64,000 bases of DNA, taken from contig AP019514.1 in assembly GCA_007182875.1 (NCBI GenBank), positions 2,294,001 through 2,358,000 of the forward strand. Direction: 5' to 3'. The position numbers and the translations under genes were made by a program. The notes beneath the pieces are model-generated. The model saw nothing but the letters and a program-made list of their open reading frames with translations. It ran no database searches and was not told the DNA's origin. Shown piece after piece: positions 43,588 through 55,933 of this stretch. Origin of the DNA: Vreelandella sulfidaeris. GTDB taxonomy: Bacteria > Pseudomonadota > Gammaproteobacteria > Pseudomonadales > Halomonadaceae. Every line of letters begins with the position of its first letter. Position 1 is the first letter of the stretch.

Positions 43588-44470
43588 ATGGATACCCAGA
43601 GCTTACAAGCCTTTCTGGCCGTTGCTGAGACCCAAAGTTTCTCGCGGGCGGCGGAACAGCTTTATCTTACCCAGCCCGCCGTTAGCAAACGCATCGCCAC
43701 CTTGGAGTCTCAGGTGGGCGCACGCTTGTTTGACCGCATAGGGCGGCGCATTGCGCTAACCGAAGCCGGTAATGTGCTGCTGCCACAAGCGCGGCATATT
43801 CTGTTTACCGTTGAGGACAGCCGCCGAGCACTCGCCAATCTTTCTGGCCAAGTAGGCGGTAAACTCACCCTGGCCACCAGCCACCACATTGGCCTGCACC
43901 GCTTACCACCCTTGTTAAAGCAGTACACCCAGCGTCATCCAGAAGTAGAGTTAGACCTGCACTTTCTGGATTCAGAATTGGCCTACCAGGGCGTGTTGGA
44001 CGGCACACTGGAAATGGCCGTGGTAACCCTCGCCCCCACCCTCATGAGCAGCTACAGGTTGTTGAACTTTGGCGCGACCGGCTCTGTTTTACCTGCGCGA
44101 ACGACCACCCGCTGGCCACCCAAACCACCGCTTCTCAAAGCCTGCTGTCGTTGGCAGATCTATGCGACTACAACTGTGTCATGCCGGGAGCAAAAACCTT
44201 CACAGGATCGCTTATCGCAAAGCGTTTTAGCGAAGCTGGCCTGCAACTACCGGTGAGCATGGCGACCAACTATTTAGAAACGCTAAAAATGATGTGCAGC
44301 GTCGGATTAGGCTGGAGCCTGCTGCCGGAAAAATGATCGACAGCGAACTGGTGGAGCTTAGGGTAGACACCCCACCTATTTACCGACCGCTGGGCTATTT
44401 AGTGCATACCAATCGAACGCTTTCTAATGCAGCGCGCAGGATGATTGAAGAGCTTGAAGCCGCTAGATAG
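43588..44470 (+). CDS. LysR-family regulator divergent from leuCDB
   Basis: MDTQSLQAFLAVAETQSFSRAAEQLYLTQPAVSKRIATLE is the winged helix-turn-helix. The effector domain contains HHIGLHRLPPLLKQYTQRHPEVELDL. The frame changes near 44055 and 44333. About 293 residues. Orientation and the 160-base shared region with leuC make it the likely activator of leucine synthesis genes, perhaps sensing a pathway intermediate. This is inferred from position. Confidence 0.9.
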
Positions 44471-44501
44471 CTTAAAATTCGCTATCCATGTCAATAAGTG
44501 G

Positions 44502-44522
44502 CCCGGCAGTTAACCTGCCGGG
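44502..44522. terminator. Hairpin shared by the lysR and macrodomain gene ends
   Basis: CCCGGCAG, loop TTAAC, CTGCCGGG. The stop codon of the macrodomain gene lies in the loop. No clear U-tract, so termination is likely but weak. Confidence 0.5.
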
Positions 44523-45053
44523 TCGATGGTGAAGCGTTGAGCCAATGCTTGATGAAGGGTATCCCGAGCAGTTTCGTCGAACAGCACAAAGCGGATCAGG
44601 CGCACTTTATGCAAGCTCGGCAGTATTGCTTCAAGGGTAGCCGCACACTTCGGCAGCCTCTTCCGCCGGGTAGCCAAAAGCGCCAGTAGACAGTGCCGGG
44701 AAAGCCAGCCGCTCAATACCGTGCTCGTCGGCCAATGCCAGCGCATTGCGGTAACAGTCCGCCAGCAGTTGGTCTGCTGGTTTGTCGATGCCGTATACCG
44801 GACCCAGGCAGTGAATTACCCAGCGATTAGGCAAATCATGGCCGCCGGTGAGCACCGCTTGGCCCGGAGTGATGGGCGCCATTGACTGGCCTTCTTCGGC
44901 CAGACCCGGCCCGGCGGCACGATGAAGCGCCCCGGCAACACCACCGCCGGTTCGCAATTGCGCATTGGCGGCATTGACCACCGCGTCTACATCGGGCTGT
45001 TGGGCAATATCGCCCACCACGCACTGCACGCTAATTTTGCTCTTATTGCTCAT
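44510..45053 (-). CDS. Macrodomain protein, O-acetyl-ADP-ribose deacetylase type
   Basis: YmdB-like macrodomain that hydrolyses O-acetyl-ADP-ribose or removes ADP-ribose. The ADP-ribose-binding residues are in VVGDIAQQPDVDAVVNAANAQL, the glycine-rich GGGVAGALHRAAGPGL and PALSTGAFGYPAEEAAEV. C-terminal IRFVLFDETARDTLHQAL ends the fold. About 181 residues. One frame change near 44645. MSNKSKIS is chosen as start; an alternative Met lies two codons upstream. Confidence 0.93.
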
Positions 45054-45160
45054 AAACACTGCACCTCCACCTATTAAGACATATCAATGATCGCCCCGGC
45101 TTCACGCATTTCGTCCAACACGGTTTCCTTACGTTTTCAGCCTTGAAGACTTACTCGCTT

Positions 45161-45801
45161 TTACTGGCAAAACATTTTTGTGGCTAAATAAACGCTTAAA
45201 AGCAAGTGAGAAGGAATATAAAGAAACACGATCAGAACGGTGGCAAGTATTACCAGATAAAGATAATCAGGTAGTACGTTTTGCTGCCCTGCCGGCCCAT
45301 ACACCCAGTTAACATTATTCTCCGGCTCGGTTACCCAATAGGTGACCGGCAACACCACCAGAGCAATAATAGTTTGCAGCAACAGTGCTCGCTTGTCGTA
45401 TCCCAGCTTTACCAGCAGGTACAGCAACACCGGCGGTAGTGTGATGTGAAAAGCCCTGAAATAATGCGGATATGCATCGCGGTGTCAGGATCAAACATGT
45501 AGGCACTTATCTGGATCAGGTTGCCACCCGTTAGAAAATCAAGCACCCAAGCTGACTCGAGAAAGAACACCGCCACCGCCATCGTGCTATTGATTAGCCG
45601 GTTCTCAAACCACAAAGCAGCCACCAAAGAAAAGAGCGCAATGTCCGAAAACCACAGAAAATTAGCAGGCCCCAGGTCACGCCAATATACCGGAATGATC
45701 ACCAGAACCATGATGGTGTAACTGATTTTGAGCCAGAGCGGTATGTTGCCTTTCATTCTATAGCACATCCTTAGTAACGCATTTGCCAACTTTTCAGCCA
45801 A
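45161..45801 (-). CDS. Multi-pass membrane protein, function unknown
   Basis: About 200 residues in two frames (change near 45440), with six or seven hydrophobic segments, for example ISYTIMVLVIIPVYW, LYLLVKLGYDKRALLL and YLVILATVLIVFLYIP. WRDLGPANFLWFSDIALF looks like the most conserved part. I cannot name a family. Translation may start at MAEKLANA (45801) or MKGNIPLWLKIS (45756). The gene lies between rlmF (divergent) and the macrodomain gene, with no functional hint from either. Confidence 0.7.
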
Positions 45802-45886
45802 ACGACCATTAAGGTTATAATCACAGGCTAAGCCAAACCCACTCAGCTATTAAAGACCAAGTATTTAAACGCCAAGCCTCGGGCCT

Positions 45887-46831
45887 ATGACTGTGAACAC
45901 CCACCATCGAAGTGACAAAGCCGAGGCACGCCTGTTCGCAAAGGCCTGCATCCGAAGAATCTACACAACCAAGGCTATGATTTCCCAGCGCTTGTGAAAA
46001 GCCACCCAGCACTAGCCCCCTATGTGAAACCGAACGCTTATGGCGACCTTTCCATCGATTTCGCAGACCCACTGGCCGTAAAAACACTCAACGCCGCGTT
46101 ATTAAATAGATACTACAACATTGTCGATTGGGATATTCCAGAGGGCGCGCTTTGCCCTCCCATCCCAGGCAGAGCCGACTATATCCATTACATGGCGGAC
46201 TTAGTTGGGCTCGAACGTGAACAACGCAGCATCAAGTTGCTCGATATCGGGACGGGGAGCCAATGGCATCTACCCGCTACTGGCCTGCCAAATTTACGGT
46301 TGGCAGTGTGTGGGTAGCGACATTAACGCTCAGTCGCTTGAGAACGTGGCCACGATTATTACCAACAACCCCACGCTCAAAGATCGCTTCACGCTGCGAA
46401 CACAGCACGACAAAAACCATATTTTTGAAGGGATCATTCAACCTGGGGAGTTCTTTGACGTTAGCGTATGCAACCCACCCTTTCACGCCTCGCTCGATGA
46501 AGCCCTGAAAGGCAGTCAGCGTAAACTCAATAACCTTGCGCATAGTCGCGGTGAACAGAAAGCAACAACCCAATCGCCTACGCTTAATTTTGGCGGTCTG
46601 GGAGTAGAGCTCTGGTGTAAGGGCGGCGAACAGCTGTTTCTGAAGAAGCTAATCAGAGAAAGCCAGGTATATTCAACTCAATGCCGCTGGTTTAGCAGCC
46701 TGGTTTCAAAAGCCGACAATGTTAAGCCTGCAAAGAAGCTGATTCGTAAGCTTGGAGCAGTAGAGATAAGGGAAATAGAGATGAAGCAGGGGAATAAGGT
46801 GACGAGGGTACTGGCTTGGAAATTCATGTAA
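45887..46831 (+). CDS. rlmF: 23S rRNA (adenine-1618-N6)-methyltransferase
   Basis: SAM-dependent methylation of A1618 in 23S rRNA. After NTHHRSDKAEARL the family block DFPALVKSHPALAPYVKPN leads to YGDLSIDFADPLAVKTLN, then LCPPIPGRADYIHYMADL. The SAM site is LLDIGTGANGIYPLLA and the catalytic motif is CNPPFHAS. Frame changes near 45960 and 46262. About 314 residues, normal for RlmF. Confidence 0.94.
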
Positions 46832-46944
46832 GCCGCTCCCAAGGTAGCGCATGATTATGTGAAAGCTGCTGTGGTATCACTTCGCTATAAGCGGATGGAA
46901 AACCGTCAAGTCTAGCTTATGCTCGACCAGTTAGTACGATGCAT

Positions 46945-47060
46945 GTTCAACGGTGCCTGAATGAAGCTGATCTTGGTAGTTGATCACCACCATGGCATTT
47001 ACCGGTGGCTTTGTGGAGCGAAACGGAAACAAAGCCATCCGAGTGACGCGCTTGGTTAGC
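46945..47060 (-). other. Possible integron attC site downstream of the toxin gene
   Basis: On the toxin strand AGCTAAC overlaps the toxin stop, and GTTGAAC, a match to GTTRRRY, lies about 110 bases later. Between them a stem ACAAAGCC/GGCTTTGT is extended by CGG/CCG after one unpaired base, a feature of attC hairpins. The right length and a stop codon inside the first box fit a gene cassette end. The first box is an imperfect match to RYYYAAC and no integrase is in the window. Confidence 0.35.
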
Positions 47061-47358
47061 TGTTCCCAAGCATGAAAGCACGAAGCTGCCGCTCCTCCCG
47101 CATAACATAGAGGACGAGAACCCGCTGCTCATCCCTCACGATAAAAATGCGACACGGTGGAACCACTACCTCCCTATATACCGAATTAGGAAGTTCTGGA
47201 GGAATCCGTCCGGATTGGGGAAAATCCTCCAAACGCTCGGTCTTATCGAAAACTTCCTGAACCAGATGACTAGCGGCAGCAGGATTATCCAGAGCAATGT
47301 ACTCGGCGATGGCATTCAACTCTTGAAGGGCGGGCTCCGTCCAGATTACTTCAGCCAT
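47056..47358 (-). CDS. RelE/ParE family toxin
   Basis: Intact 100-residue protein. VIWTEPALQELNAIAEYIALDNP, FPQSGRIPPELPNSVYREVVV and CRIFIVRDEQRVLVLYVMREERQL are the ParE-like fold order (two helices, then strands). Target is DNA gyrase for ParE-like or mRNA for RelE-like members; the sequence leans to ParE. It overlaps the antitoxin gene by 13 bases. Unlike most neighbours, both genes are free of frame breaks. Confidence 0.9.
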   Translation of the reverse strand: MAEVIWTEPALQELNAIAEYIALDNPAAASHLVQEVFDKTERLEDFPQSGRIPPELPNSVYREVVVPPCRIFIVRDEQRVLVLYVMREERQLRAFMLGNS

Positions 47359-47603
47359 TTACTCATTTTCTCCCTGGCCTCACTCTGGCTGTACGTTCTT
47401 CCCTCAAGCACAGCGCGCTCTCCCCGTGAGAGCCCCTCAAGCAGCTCAAGTCGTCGCTGCATAAATTCGTAATCCTGCACATCAACAAGATAAGCGGATG
47501 GCTGACCATGCTCCGTGATCAGTACCGGCTCTTTGGACAGGTGCAGGTCTGCCAAGATTTTTGTAGCTTGACGCTTAAGGTTTGTAACAAGCTCAACTTT
47601 CAT
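47346..47603 (-). CDS. Phd/YefM family antitoxin
   Basis: Intact, 85 residues from MKVELVTNLKRQATKILADL (an in-frame Met lies six codons upstream). VLITEHGQPSAYLVDVQDYEFM is the Phd/YefM DNA-binding and dimerisation region. The C-terminal helix, QSEAREKMSKWLK, would wrap around the toxin. It precedes the toxin, the usual order, and a perfect palindrome upstream suggests autoregulation by the complex. Confidence 0.92.
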   Translation of the reverse strand: MKVELVTNLKRQATKILADLHLSKEPVLITEHGQPSAYLVDVQDYEFMQRRLELLEGLSRGERAVLEGRTYSQSEAREKMSKWLK

Positions 47604-47625
47604 GGGCTCACCCTGCTTCAAATTG

Positions 47626-47649
47626 AAAGTGATACTATAGTATCACTTT
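47626..47649 (-). promoter_or_regulatory. Perfect 24-bp palindromic operator of the toxin-antitoxin module
   Basis: AAAGTGATACTA is followed directly by its reverse complement TAGTATCACTTT. It is centred about 35 bases upstream of the preferred antitoxin start, where the promoter should be. Autorepression by antitoxin and toxin is the expected role. Confidence 0.85.
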
Positions 47650-48127
47650 GCCGGTGAGGCAATCACAGCTAACGAGGCTTTCGAAAACCCAGTTTCGAGC
47701 TACCTCTACCGCCTGCTGCCTTCTGATCAGCGAACTTAGGGTCTCGGCTGCGGAACTGGTTATCGAGAATGTAACCATTGATCTGTCGTTCGTGTCGCAG
47801 GAAAGGGCTTTGAAAATGATATTGGTTTCACATTAACCTTACTTTATTTATAAGTCCGCCTTAGGTCACGCGGCTATGCAAAAAAAATGTTTTTTTAATC
47901 TGGGGCTAAGCAGCTAGTTTGGTTGCATTGTCTTGGCATTGCTGCGCGATGCATTCGCGGGTGCCTCGCTTCGCTCGTTACCACGCGCTACAAAATGTGG
48001 CTACGCAAGTAATGGTGCCCAGTCTTCTCGCGTGTACTAAATCTTCTTGCTTCATAACTCTCAGCTTACCGCTAGCCTTCCTCCGCAAAATCCGATTAGC
48101 CTGCTAATTCACTATTAAGGGTTTGGC
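47650..48127. other. 478-base stretch without a convincing gene
   Basis: Contains an A8-TG-T7 self-complementary run near 47880-47896 and short reading frames without family features or good ribosome-binding sites. The promoter of the following transporter gene should be in the right half. Composition is uneven, more AT-rich around 47820-47900. Confidence 0.5.
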
Positions 48128-49441
48128 ATGCAAGAGACGACTCTTCGGCAGCGCTTGGCGGGCGTGCTGATTTTGCTTGGTTTGATCGCACAAATTATTG
48201 GGTTTACCGGCTGGTTGAGCACCGCGCATGCGGTGAGCTATTTGCTGTGGGCGGCGGTTGTGCTGCTGTGGCGGGATATTCCAAAGCGCTCGCGCGTTCA
48301 AGCGGGCGTATTGATTGCGCTGGGCGCGGGCATGCTGCTGGTGGCCCGGTTTATTTACGGCGCTGAGGTGGATTGGCCCGCGATGTTGCAGGGCAATTCG
48401 TTTGTGGCGGCCATGCTGGTGGGCGTTAGCTTTATTTCGCTAATTGGCAAGCAAGGCAATAAGGGCGCAACGGGAACCCGAGTCACTGGGGCTGGCGGTG
48501 TACTGCGCACTTGGCTGGGCGTTCACTTTCTGGGTACGATCTTGAATCTCTCCACCGTGTTTATGGTGGGCGATAAGTTGGCCCGGCGCGGGCCATTGAC
48601 AACGCCGCAGCTGTTGGCGCTTAACCGCGGGCTTTCCAGCGCAGCGCTCTGGTCGCCGTTTTTCGCGTCCATGGGCGTAGTGATCGCGCTGGTGCCTGAG
48701 GTTGAATACGCGCAAATTGCCGTAGTGGGCTTTCCCATCGCGATGCTGTCGGGGCTGTTAACCACGCTGGAGTTACGTCGCCGGTTTGATCTTAGCGAGG
48801 TGGATGGTTACTCGCTGGCGCCGCGCAGCCTGTTGATGCCCGTGGCGATGGCAGCGTTAGTGATGTTGTTTCACTTCGTGCTGACCCCTGCCCTTACCAT
48901 TGTCAGCATTATTACCTTTCTGCTGCCAAGCGTAGCAGTGCTGAGCAACCTACCCCATGGGCCTCGCTTTACACTGCGGCGTGTTCATCAACACTCCACC
49001 ACGCGACTTCCCGCCATGCGTGGGGAGATTTCGCTGTTTTTAGCGGCGGGTCTTTGACGATTGGCCTTTCAACATTGGTAACAGCCGCGGCAGGCAGCGA
49101 CTGGACGCTGTTCACCCGATTTGGCACACCCCAAGCGATGATTAGCTTTGTCGCGATTACCTTGAGCGCCCTAGCGGGCCTGCACCCCATTATCGGTATA
49201 TCGGTGTTGGCCTCAATACTTAACTTACAGAGCGGTGAACAGACCGTGTTTGCGTTTGTGGCGTTAAGCTCTTGGGCAGTAGGCACTAGTGTGGGTCCGC
49301 TTTCGGGGATCAACCTTTCCCTGCAGGGGGCGCTACGGGGTAAGCGGTTATCGCATGATGAAAAATAACCTGCTGTATGCGGCGATGATGAGCCTGCTTT
49401 CGCTGGGGGCGATCGCAGGCGTCAGTTTACTAATGTCCTAG
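48128..49441 (+). CDS. Polytopic membrane protein, probable transporter of unknown substrate
   Basis: About 437 residues with ten or more hydrophobic helices. LAGVLILLGLIAQIIGFTGWL begins the protein. The pair of similar segments FMVGDKLARRGPLTTPQLLALNRGLSSAALWSPFFASMGV and SGEQTVFAFVALSSWAVGTSVGPLSGINLSLQGA recalls the two inverted halves of ion-transporter-superfamily proteins, but I cannot place it in a named family. Frame changes near 49055 (one G too many) and near 49335; the second correction adds a last helix (LLYAAMMSLLSLGAIAGVSLLMS). It stands alone after a long upstream region. Confidence 0.75.
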
Positions 49442-49452
49442 TGAATCAGGTC

Positions 49453-49967
49453 TCAATGATTTTTACTGGGGAAGCGGTAGAAGTAACGATGGCCGCACTG
49501 ATGGCAGGGTTCTAAACGCGCCACGGTGGGTAGCATCACCTGGGCATCACAATGGGTACACGCCATTAAGCCCGGCGCGGCCATTTCACCTTCGCAATAG
49601 TCGGCGCGGGCGGCTTCCAGGTCGTCCTCAAAACGCTCCCGATCGACGATGCTGCGATCGGCAACTGAAAGCAGCGACTCCGCCACTCGGCGAGAAAGCC
49701 CGTCGATATCAATCCCCAGCCAGCTGGCAACCTGCTTGCCGGTATCTGCCATGTAGTAGCGCATATCTTTCAGGTCGCGCTCAACCCAGGCGCGTAGCAG
49801 GGCTAGTTCGTCCTTGGTGTACTCTTCAAGCTCCGACTCAAATTCGACCGCGTCGTCCAAATCCTTCTGCAAGTTTTCCCAGGTTAGCTCGTTGGCGCCC
49901 CCCTGCATCCGCTCTAGCAAGCGTTCGTAGCCTTCGCGTAGGCGATTATCATTTGCTGTTCACTCAT
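49453..49967 (-). CDS. ybeL: Zinc-ribbon protein, YbeL family
   Basis: About 171 residues. The long acidic helical part (LTWENLQKDLDDAVEFESELEEYTKDELALLRAWVERDL) precedes a C-terminal zinc ribbon, CTHCDAQV ... CHQCGHRYF, with four cysteines. The true start MSEQQ is separated by a frame change near 49950. Function is unknown; in E. coli ybeL also lies next to leuS-lptE-holA, so the neighbourhood is conserved. Confidence 0.87.
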
Positions 49968-50038
49968 CGTGCCTCTCCTTTTGTCGACGCGTACAGTTAC
50001 CTATCATCGGCTTACCGTTCAAGGATACACCCGCATAG

Positions 50039-53199
<3,161 letters not shown>

Positions 53200-53203
<4 letters not shown>

Positions 53204-54265
53204 AGGTATTTGCTGATCAGCTACCCGCTGCGTTAGCAAAAAAGCTTCCACGCGTGGTGATTGTGGCGGGCGACGAACCTTTACAGCATCGCGATGCCTG
53301 CGATGCCGTGAGAGCCGCTGCCCGCCAAGCAGGTGTTGAAGAACGCGAGGTGCTGGATGTAGAGCCCAACTTTGCTTGGGGTCGCTTGATGGAAATGTCC
53401 AGCAACCTTTCCTTATTTGCGACTAGCAAGCTGCTGGAATTGCGACTAGGCAATCACAAGCTAGGCCAGGAAGGCAGCAAAGCGTTAGCGCAGTACGCTG
53501 AAACCCTGGATAACAGCGAAGACGTTTTGCTTATCAGTATGGGCAAGCTAGATGCCAAACAGCAAAGAGCGCTTGGTTCAAAACATTGGATAAGCACGGG
53601 CTGTTCGTTCCGGTGTGGCCAGTGGATATCTCCCGCTTGGGTTATTGGCTGCGAGACCGCGCCACACTACACGGCTTACAAATTGATTTGGATGCGGCCC
53701 GCCTGTTGGGTGAGCGCACCGAAGGCAATCTTCTGGCTGCCGATCAGGAGTTGCAAAAGCTGGCGTTAATTCATCCTCAAGGCACACGTTTGAATGTCGA
53801 CGGCATCGCCCAGGGAGTAGAGGACAGCACACGCTTTGATGTTTTCAATCTGGCCGATGCCTGCTTGAAAGGCGAAACCAGCCGCGCCTCACGCATAGTG
53901 AATGGGTTACGCAGCGAAGGCGTCGAGGCGCCCATTGTGCTGTGGGCGCTAAGCCGAGAGCTGCGCACCCTGCTCTCGCTTCATCAACACCTTGATCAGG
54001 GGCAAAGCTTTGAACACGCCTGCAAGAGCCAAAACCGATGATTTTTTGACAAGCGACGCCCGGCCTATCAAAAGCAATTGGCCGCTTGCCAATGAAGCGT
54101 CTACATAAATTACTGTTAATGGCACAGCGGCTTGATTTAGCCGTTAAAGGGGCGGCGCCAGTGCCGCTATGGCCCGGCCTGCATGATTTGGCGATGACCA
54201 TGGCCGGAGGCCGTGGGTTACTTTCGGAGTCCGCGTGGACCTATCGTATTAGTGCTAACAATTAG
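53200..54265 (+). CDS. holA: DNA polymerase III subunit delta
   Basis: Clamp-loader wrench that opens the beta clamp. VVIVAGDEPLQHRDACDAVRAAA, the SSNLSLFATSKLLELRL motif (clamp contact region), DISRLGYWLRDR, GNLLAADQELQKLAL and VLWALSRELRTLL are characteristic. About 350 residues. Frame changes near 53570 and between 54035 and 54095. After correction the end is LLSESAWTYRISANN, inside a 21-base tandem duplication. Confidence 0.92.
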
Positions 54266-54289
54266 CGCATTAGTGCAAATAATTAGCAC
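54248..54289 (+). repeat. 21-bp imperfect tandem duplication at the holA stop
   Basis: ATTAGTGCTAACAATTAGCGC and ATTAGTGCAAATAATTAGCAC follow one another directly and differ at four positions. The stop codon TAG of holA lies in the first copy. The second copy is followed by TTTGCAC, which can pair with GTGCAAA inside it. Confidence 0.8.
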
Positions 54290-54418
54290 TTTGCACATTA
54301 GACTTAAAAACAACCCATTTGTTTCTATACTCCAGATTCATGCCAGTATTGTGCGTGTAACTATAGATCAAGCCAAAACGCTTGTCTTACCCTCGACTAG
54401 TCTATAAGGAAGAAGACG
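54290..54418 (+). promoter_or_regulatory. AT-rich upstream region of the PA2779-like gene
   Basis: 130 bases without a convincing gene. It ends with AAGGAAG seven bases before the next start. TTTGTTTCTATACT near 54329 may form part of a promoter, but spacing is not convincing. Confidence 0.35.
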
Positions 54419-54818
54419 ATGAAAACATTGCGTGCCTACCTCTCTACCCCTGCTGATTGCGGCGCTCGTGATTACCAGTTTGCCCGTTGCAGCGGCTCCC
54501 GCTGCGCCTCAGTCAATGGATTTAGTCTCTACCCAATCTGTTTTGTCAGCTGATCGTGCCGGCGCTGACCGTGAGCGCATTAACGAGATACTGGCCCGCG
54601 CCGATGTGCAGGATCAACTGCTAAAACAGGGTGTTGACCTGGACGAAGTCGAGGCCCGCGTTGCGGCGTTGAGCGATGCAGAAGCACAGCAAATGGCCGA
54701 GCAACTTGAACAGCTGCCTGCCGGTGCTGGCGTTGTCGGTGCGTTGTTCGCCGTTTTCATTATTTTGCTGGTAACCGATATCCTCGGCCTGACCGACGTT
54801 TATCCGTTTACTCGCTAA
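54419..54818 (+). CDS. PA2779 family protein
   Basis: About 132 residues. MKTLRAYLS, then (one extra base near 54447) PLLIAALVITSLPVAAAPAA form a signal peptide. An acidic helical middle follows (LSADRAGADRERINEILARADVQ, LDEVEARVAALSDAEAQQMAEQLEQLPAGAG), then a C-terminal helix VVGALFAVFIILLVTDILGLTDVYPF, the family hallmark. Function is not known to me. It precedes the PA2778-like peptidase gene, as in Pseudomonas. Confidence 0.85.
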
Positions 54819-54830
54819 TATAGGCTGCTC

Positions 54831-55768
54831 ATGACCTATCTGTTTGCTAACGCCCGCTTTGCGGGCGTTTTATTATGCTGCTACTGCTTAGCGGCTGCGC
54901 ACGCAATCCGGTACTGCTACAAAGTAGCTACCAAACACCACCTCCCCAGGCAGAAATAAACAGCGTGCCTTTCTATGCACAAACGGAGTTTCAGTGCGGT
55001 CCTGCTACGCTTGCGATGGTTCTTAATCATCAGGATGTCGAGACAGACATTGAGCAACTGATCCCACAAGTATTCTTGCCTGAGCGCGATGGCAGCGTAC
55101 AGCCAGAAATGCTTGCGACGGTGCGACGTTATGATCAACTCGCTTACCCCATTCGCGGAACCATGGATACCCTATTAGGCCACTTAGCAGCGGGTGACCC
55201 AGTGGTAGTGATGCAGAATTTATCGCTGCCGATTTACCCTATGTGGCACTACGCCGTCGCCATTGGCTACGACCTGCCCAATGAGACATTAATTCTACGC
55301 AGTGGCGAAATTGAGCGTCATACGATGCCGTTTAGCCGCTTCGATGCGACCTGGGCCCGCACGGAGCGGTGGGGTTTTGTGGTGGCCGAACCGGGCACTC
55401 TACCCCTGGGTATAACCGCCCGTAACGCATTGGAAGCGATTAGCGCCTACGAGGAAACCCATGGGCCGAAAGCAGCGCTTTCAAGCTGGCAAGCGTTTGT
55501 AGCGCGCTACCCAGCCAATGCAATGGGGCAATTCGCATTAGGCAACGCGCTTTATGCCAACCAACAGCCCGACGAGGCTCGTAATGCCTTTAAGCGGGCA
55601 ACAGAACTAGATGAGACGATGGGTGCGGCATGGTTAAATCTAGGGCTTATACTGCTTCAGCAAGATGCACCTGATGCCGCACGAGAGGCTTTGGCACAAG
55701 CTGCCTCGCTTGAAGGAGCTTGGCAGGATAAAGCACGCTTAGCCCTAGAAGGGATAGATAAGCATTAG
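54831..55768 (+). CDS. PA2778-like lipoprotein: C39-type peptidase domain plus TPR
   Basis: Lipobox LLSGC at the N-terminus, then a C39-like cysteine-peptidase domain. VPFYAQTEFQCGPATLAMVL holds the catalytic Cys and WHYAVAIGYDLPNETLILRSG the His. TPR repeats follow at about residues 215-310 (AYEETHGPKAAL, NAMGQFALGNALYANQQPDEARNAFKRA, AWLNLGLILLQQDAPDAAREALAQA). An uninterrupted frame starts at 54875 (MLLLLSGC), which is unusually short for a signal peptide. One more T near 54868 would join the ATG at 54831 and give MTYLFANARFAGVFIMLLLL before the SGC, a normal lipoprotein signal. I prefer the longer form. Confidence 0.85.
54846..54872 (+). terminator. Terminator-like hairpin between or within the PA2779/PA2778-like pair
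   Basis: AACGCCCGC, loop TTT, GCGGGCGTTTTATT. It has the form of an intrinsic terminator, yet it sits after the ATG at 54831, so it may lie inside the signal-peptide coding part of the next gene. Confidence 0.65.
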
Positions 55769-55933
55769 AAATCAGTAATTTAAAATATACATTAATAATA
55801 ACGAGCAAAAGTATGGTCCTGTAATTAGTAAAGTTGTCGGATGGCATACATTGCAAGTGAGTGCTTAAGTTGCATAAGGATAATATCTTCAAGCTGTTCG
55901 TTGGACTACCTGACCATTACCGGGAGAGGTGTC

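Noticed and set aside
45071..45123. Minus-strand peptide VLDEMREAGAIIDMS between the macrodomain and membrane protein genes
   Set aside because: Only 16 codons are open and no upstream continuation is convincing; could be a gene remnant but cannot be supported.
47919..48107. Short plus-strand frame before the transporter gene
   Set aside because: Composition and lack of initiation signal suggest chance.
54213..54407. Short frame after holA
   Set aside because: Its first part is holA read in another frame and the rest is AT-rich upstream sequence.
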